Assembly: GCA_017560705.1 (NCBI GenBank)
Contig: JAFZEK010000260.1
Location: forward strand, 1 to 6,715
Source of the DNA: Bacteroidales bacterium
GTDB taxonomy: Bacteria > Bacteroidota > Bacteroidia > Bacteroidales > P3
Direction of reading: 5' to 3'
DNA: 6,715 nt
Below, piece after piece: positions 6,000 through 6,715 of the stretch. How positions within the stretch are numbered: the stretch's first letter is position 1; each line of letters starts with the position of its first letter. Made by a program: the position numbers and the translations under genes. Under the pieces are notes generated by a model. The model saw only the letters and a program-made list of their open reading frames with translations, searched no databases and had not been told where the DNA came from.

Positions 6000-6715
6000 A
6001 TGAAGAAATTGATTAATACACTAATCGAGCTTTGGTGGGTATTTCCCATTGTAAGTATCTTTTGCTGCATTGTTGCAACACTGGAAACAATATTTAAGTT
6101 TGGCGACATTATTTTTGCTATTGCCTTTATTTTGTCAATATTATGCATGCCAATACAAGTCGTAATCTTCATTATCACACTTCTTAGGAAAAAATGGAAA
6201 ACAGCCATCGGAGTATTTATTGGCGGATTTATAAATGCTGTATGCTTTTGTGCATGGCTATTTTTCACCCTTATTATGAGTCTGTTTTCACCTGAAAATG
6301 ATCCCTTTGGAAAAGAACATCCCATACCTATAGACTTGGAATGCAATATACCTTTAGCTAATGAGCTCATTGATTTCGAGAAATATGAATACTCCTACGA
6401 AGAAGCCACAATAGACAGTCTAAACTCCGACACATGGCTACAAATATGGGACGGAAGTCAAGGCGGAATATATGAATACGACTTCTATCATCCGCAGCTT
6501 GCCAACGGCACCGTATATCTACGCTGCTACGAAGTAACCGAAAACATTGCTCTCTCCGATAAAGAAGTGAAAAACAATAGCGAAGTAGCCGTAACAGGCC
6601 ATAGACATTTTGAGAAGCTGGCCTATAAACAAGAATTCACAATCTACGAAGGCGACTGGGAAGACTACTACGCTGTGCGTGTAGAAGTATGGCACCACGA
6701 CAACGCCACTGGCAA
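6000..6715 (+). CDS. Unrecognised membrane protein with soluble C-terminal domain, 3' end missing
   Basis: The visible 238 codons start at ATG 6000 and run to the right edge without a stop. The N-terminal third has three hydrophobic helices, about 12-32, 36-61 and 68-97, with a basic loop (LLRKKWKTA, about 61-69) between helices two and three. A Pro/Asp/Glu-rich linker (about 98-112) leads into a soluble, aromatic- and acid-rich region. Its motifs are WLQIWDGSQGGIYEYDF (about 147-163), GTVYLRCYEVTENIALSD (about 171-188) and FTIYEGDWEDYYAVRVEVWHHDNATG (about 213-238). From memory, very similar strings (EDGSQ-GIY, YLKAFEVT, FTIYEGDW-YYA-RFEVW) occur in uncharacterised Bacteroides proteins, so this looks like a lineage-specific family; I know no function for it. 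The positive-inside rule would put the loop in the cytoplasm and the C-terminal domain outside, but this is weak. The coding frame is supported by its long open span and its codon pattern. Confidence 0.8.
   Translation, partial: MKKLINTLIELWWVFPIVSIFCCIVATLETIFKFGDIIFAIAFILSILCMPIQVVIFIITLLRKKWKTAIGVFIGGFINAVCFCAWLFFTLIMSLFSPENDPFGKEHPIPIDLECNIPLANELIDFEKYEYSYEEATIDSLNSDTWLQIWDGSQGGIYEYDFYHPQLANGTVYLRCYEVTENIALSDKEVKNNSEVAVTGHRHFEKLAYKQEFTIYEGDWEDYYAVRVEVWHHDNATG

Noticed and set aside
5969..6370. Minus-strand frame of 133 codons
   Set aside because: It is antisense to the membrane-protein gene, whose frame stays open to the window edge and has coherent helices and motifs.

Overview
The window looks like chromosomal DNA of a Bacteroidota member, probably Bacteroidales. 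The evidence is AT-rich intergenic DNA, starts preceded by A-rich leaders rather than Shine-Dalgarno sequences, and two promoter boxes of the Bacteroidetes type (TAnnTTTG; one also has a TTTTG box 19 nt upstream). The ATP synthase a subunit also has the long, signal-peptide-bearing N-terminus seen in this phylum. I cannot name the genus. Both window ends cut through genes.

Left two thirds (1-4083), all on the minus strand and read right to left: atpB (F-type ATP synthase subunit a), pgk (phosphoglycerate kinase) 38 nt behind it, a strong hairpin/T-tract terminator, a GNAT acetyltransferase that starts 8 nt after that T-tract, about 294 nt without a gene, then mltG (endolytic murein transglycosylase), which runs off the left edge. 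atpB and pgk appear to share one transcript from a consensus promoter at 4128-4159, joining an oxidative-phosphorylation subunit to a glycolytic ATP-forming enzyme. No atpE or other atp gene flanks atpB.

Centre (4084-5403): a 484-nt divergent control region carries the atpB promoter on one strand and, on the other, a perfect TACCTTTG -7 box for a secreted SUMF1/FGE-fold protein. Three short dyads sit in a row upstream of that box, the last one where a -33 element would be. The SUMF1 gene ends at a clear intrinsic terminator.

Right third (5404-6715): about 600 nt without genes, unusually rich in repeats. It holds a near copy of the promoter-proximal dyad, a short perfect hairpin, a 12-bp direct repeat at 20-bp period, and a degenerate tandem array of 22-bp units (about 5581-5756) whose units look like mosaics of exchangeable halves. 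It is followed by an unrecognised membrane protein cut by the right edge. The 22-bp array and the dyad-rich control region are the least ordinary parts; the protein genes are mostly housekeeping.
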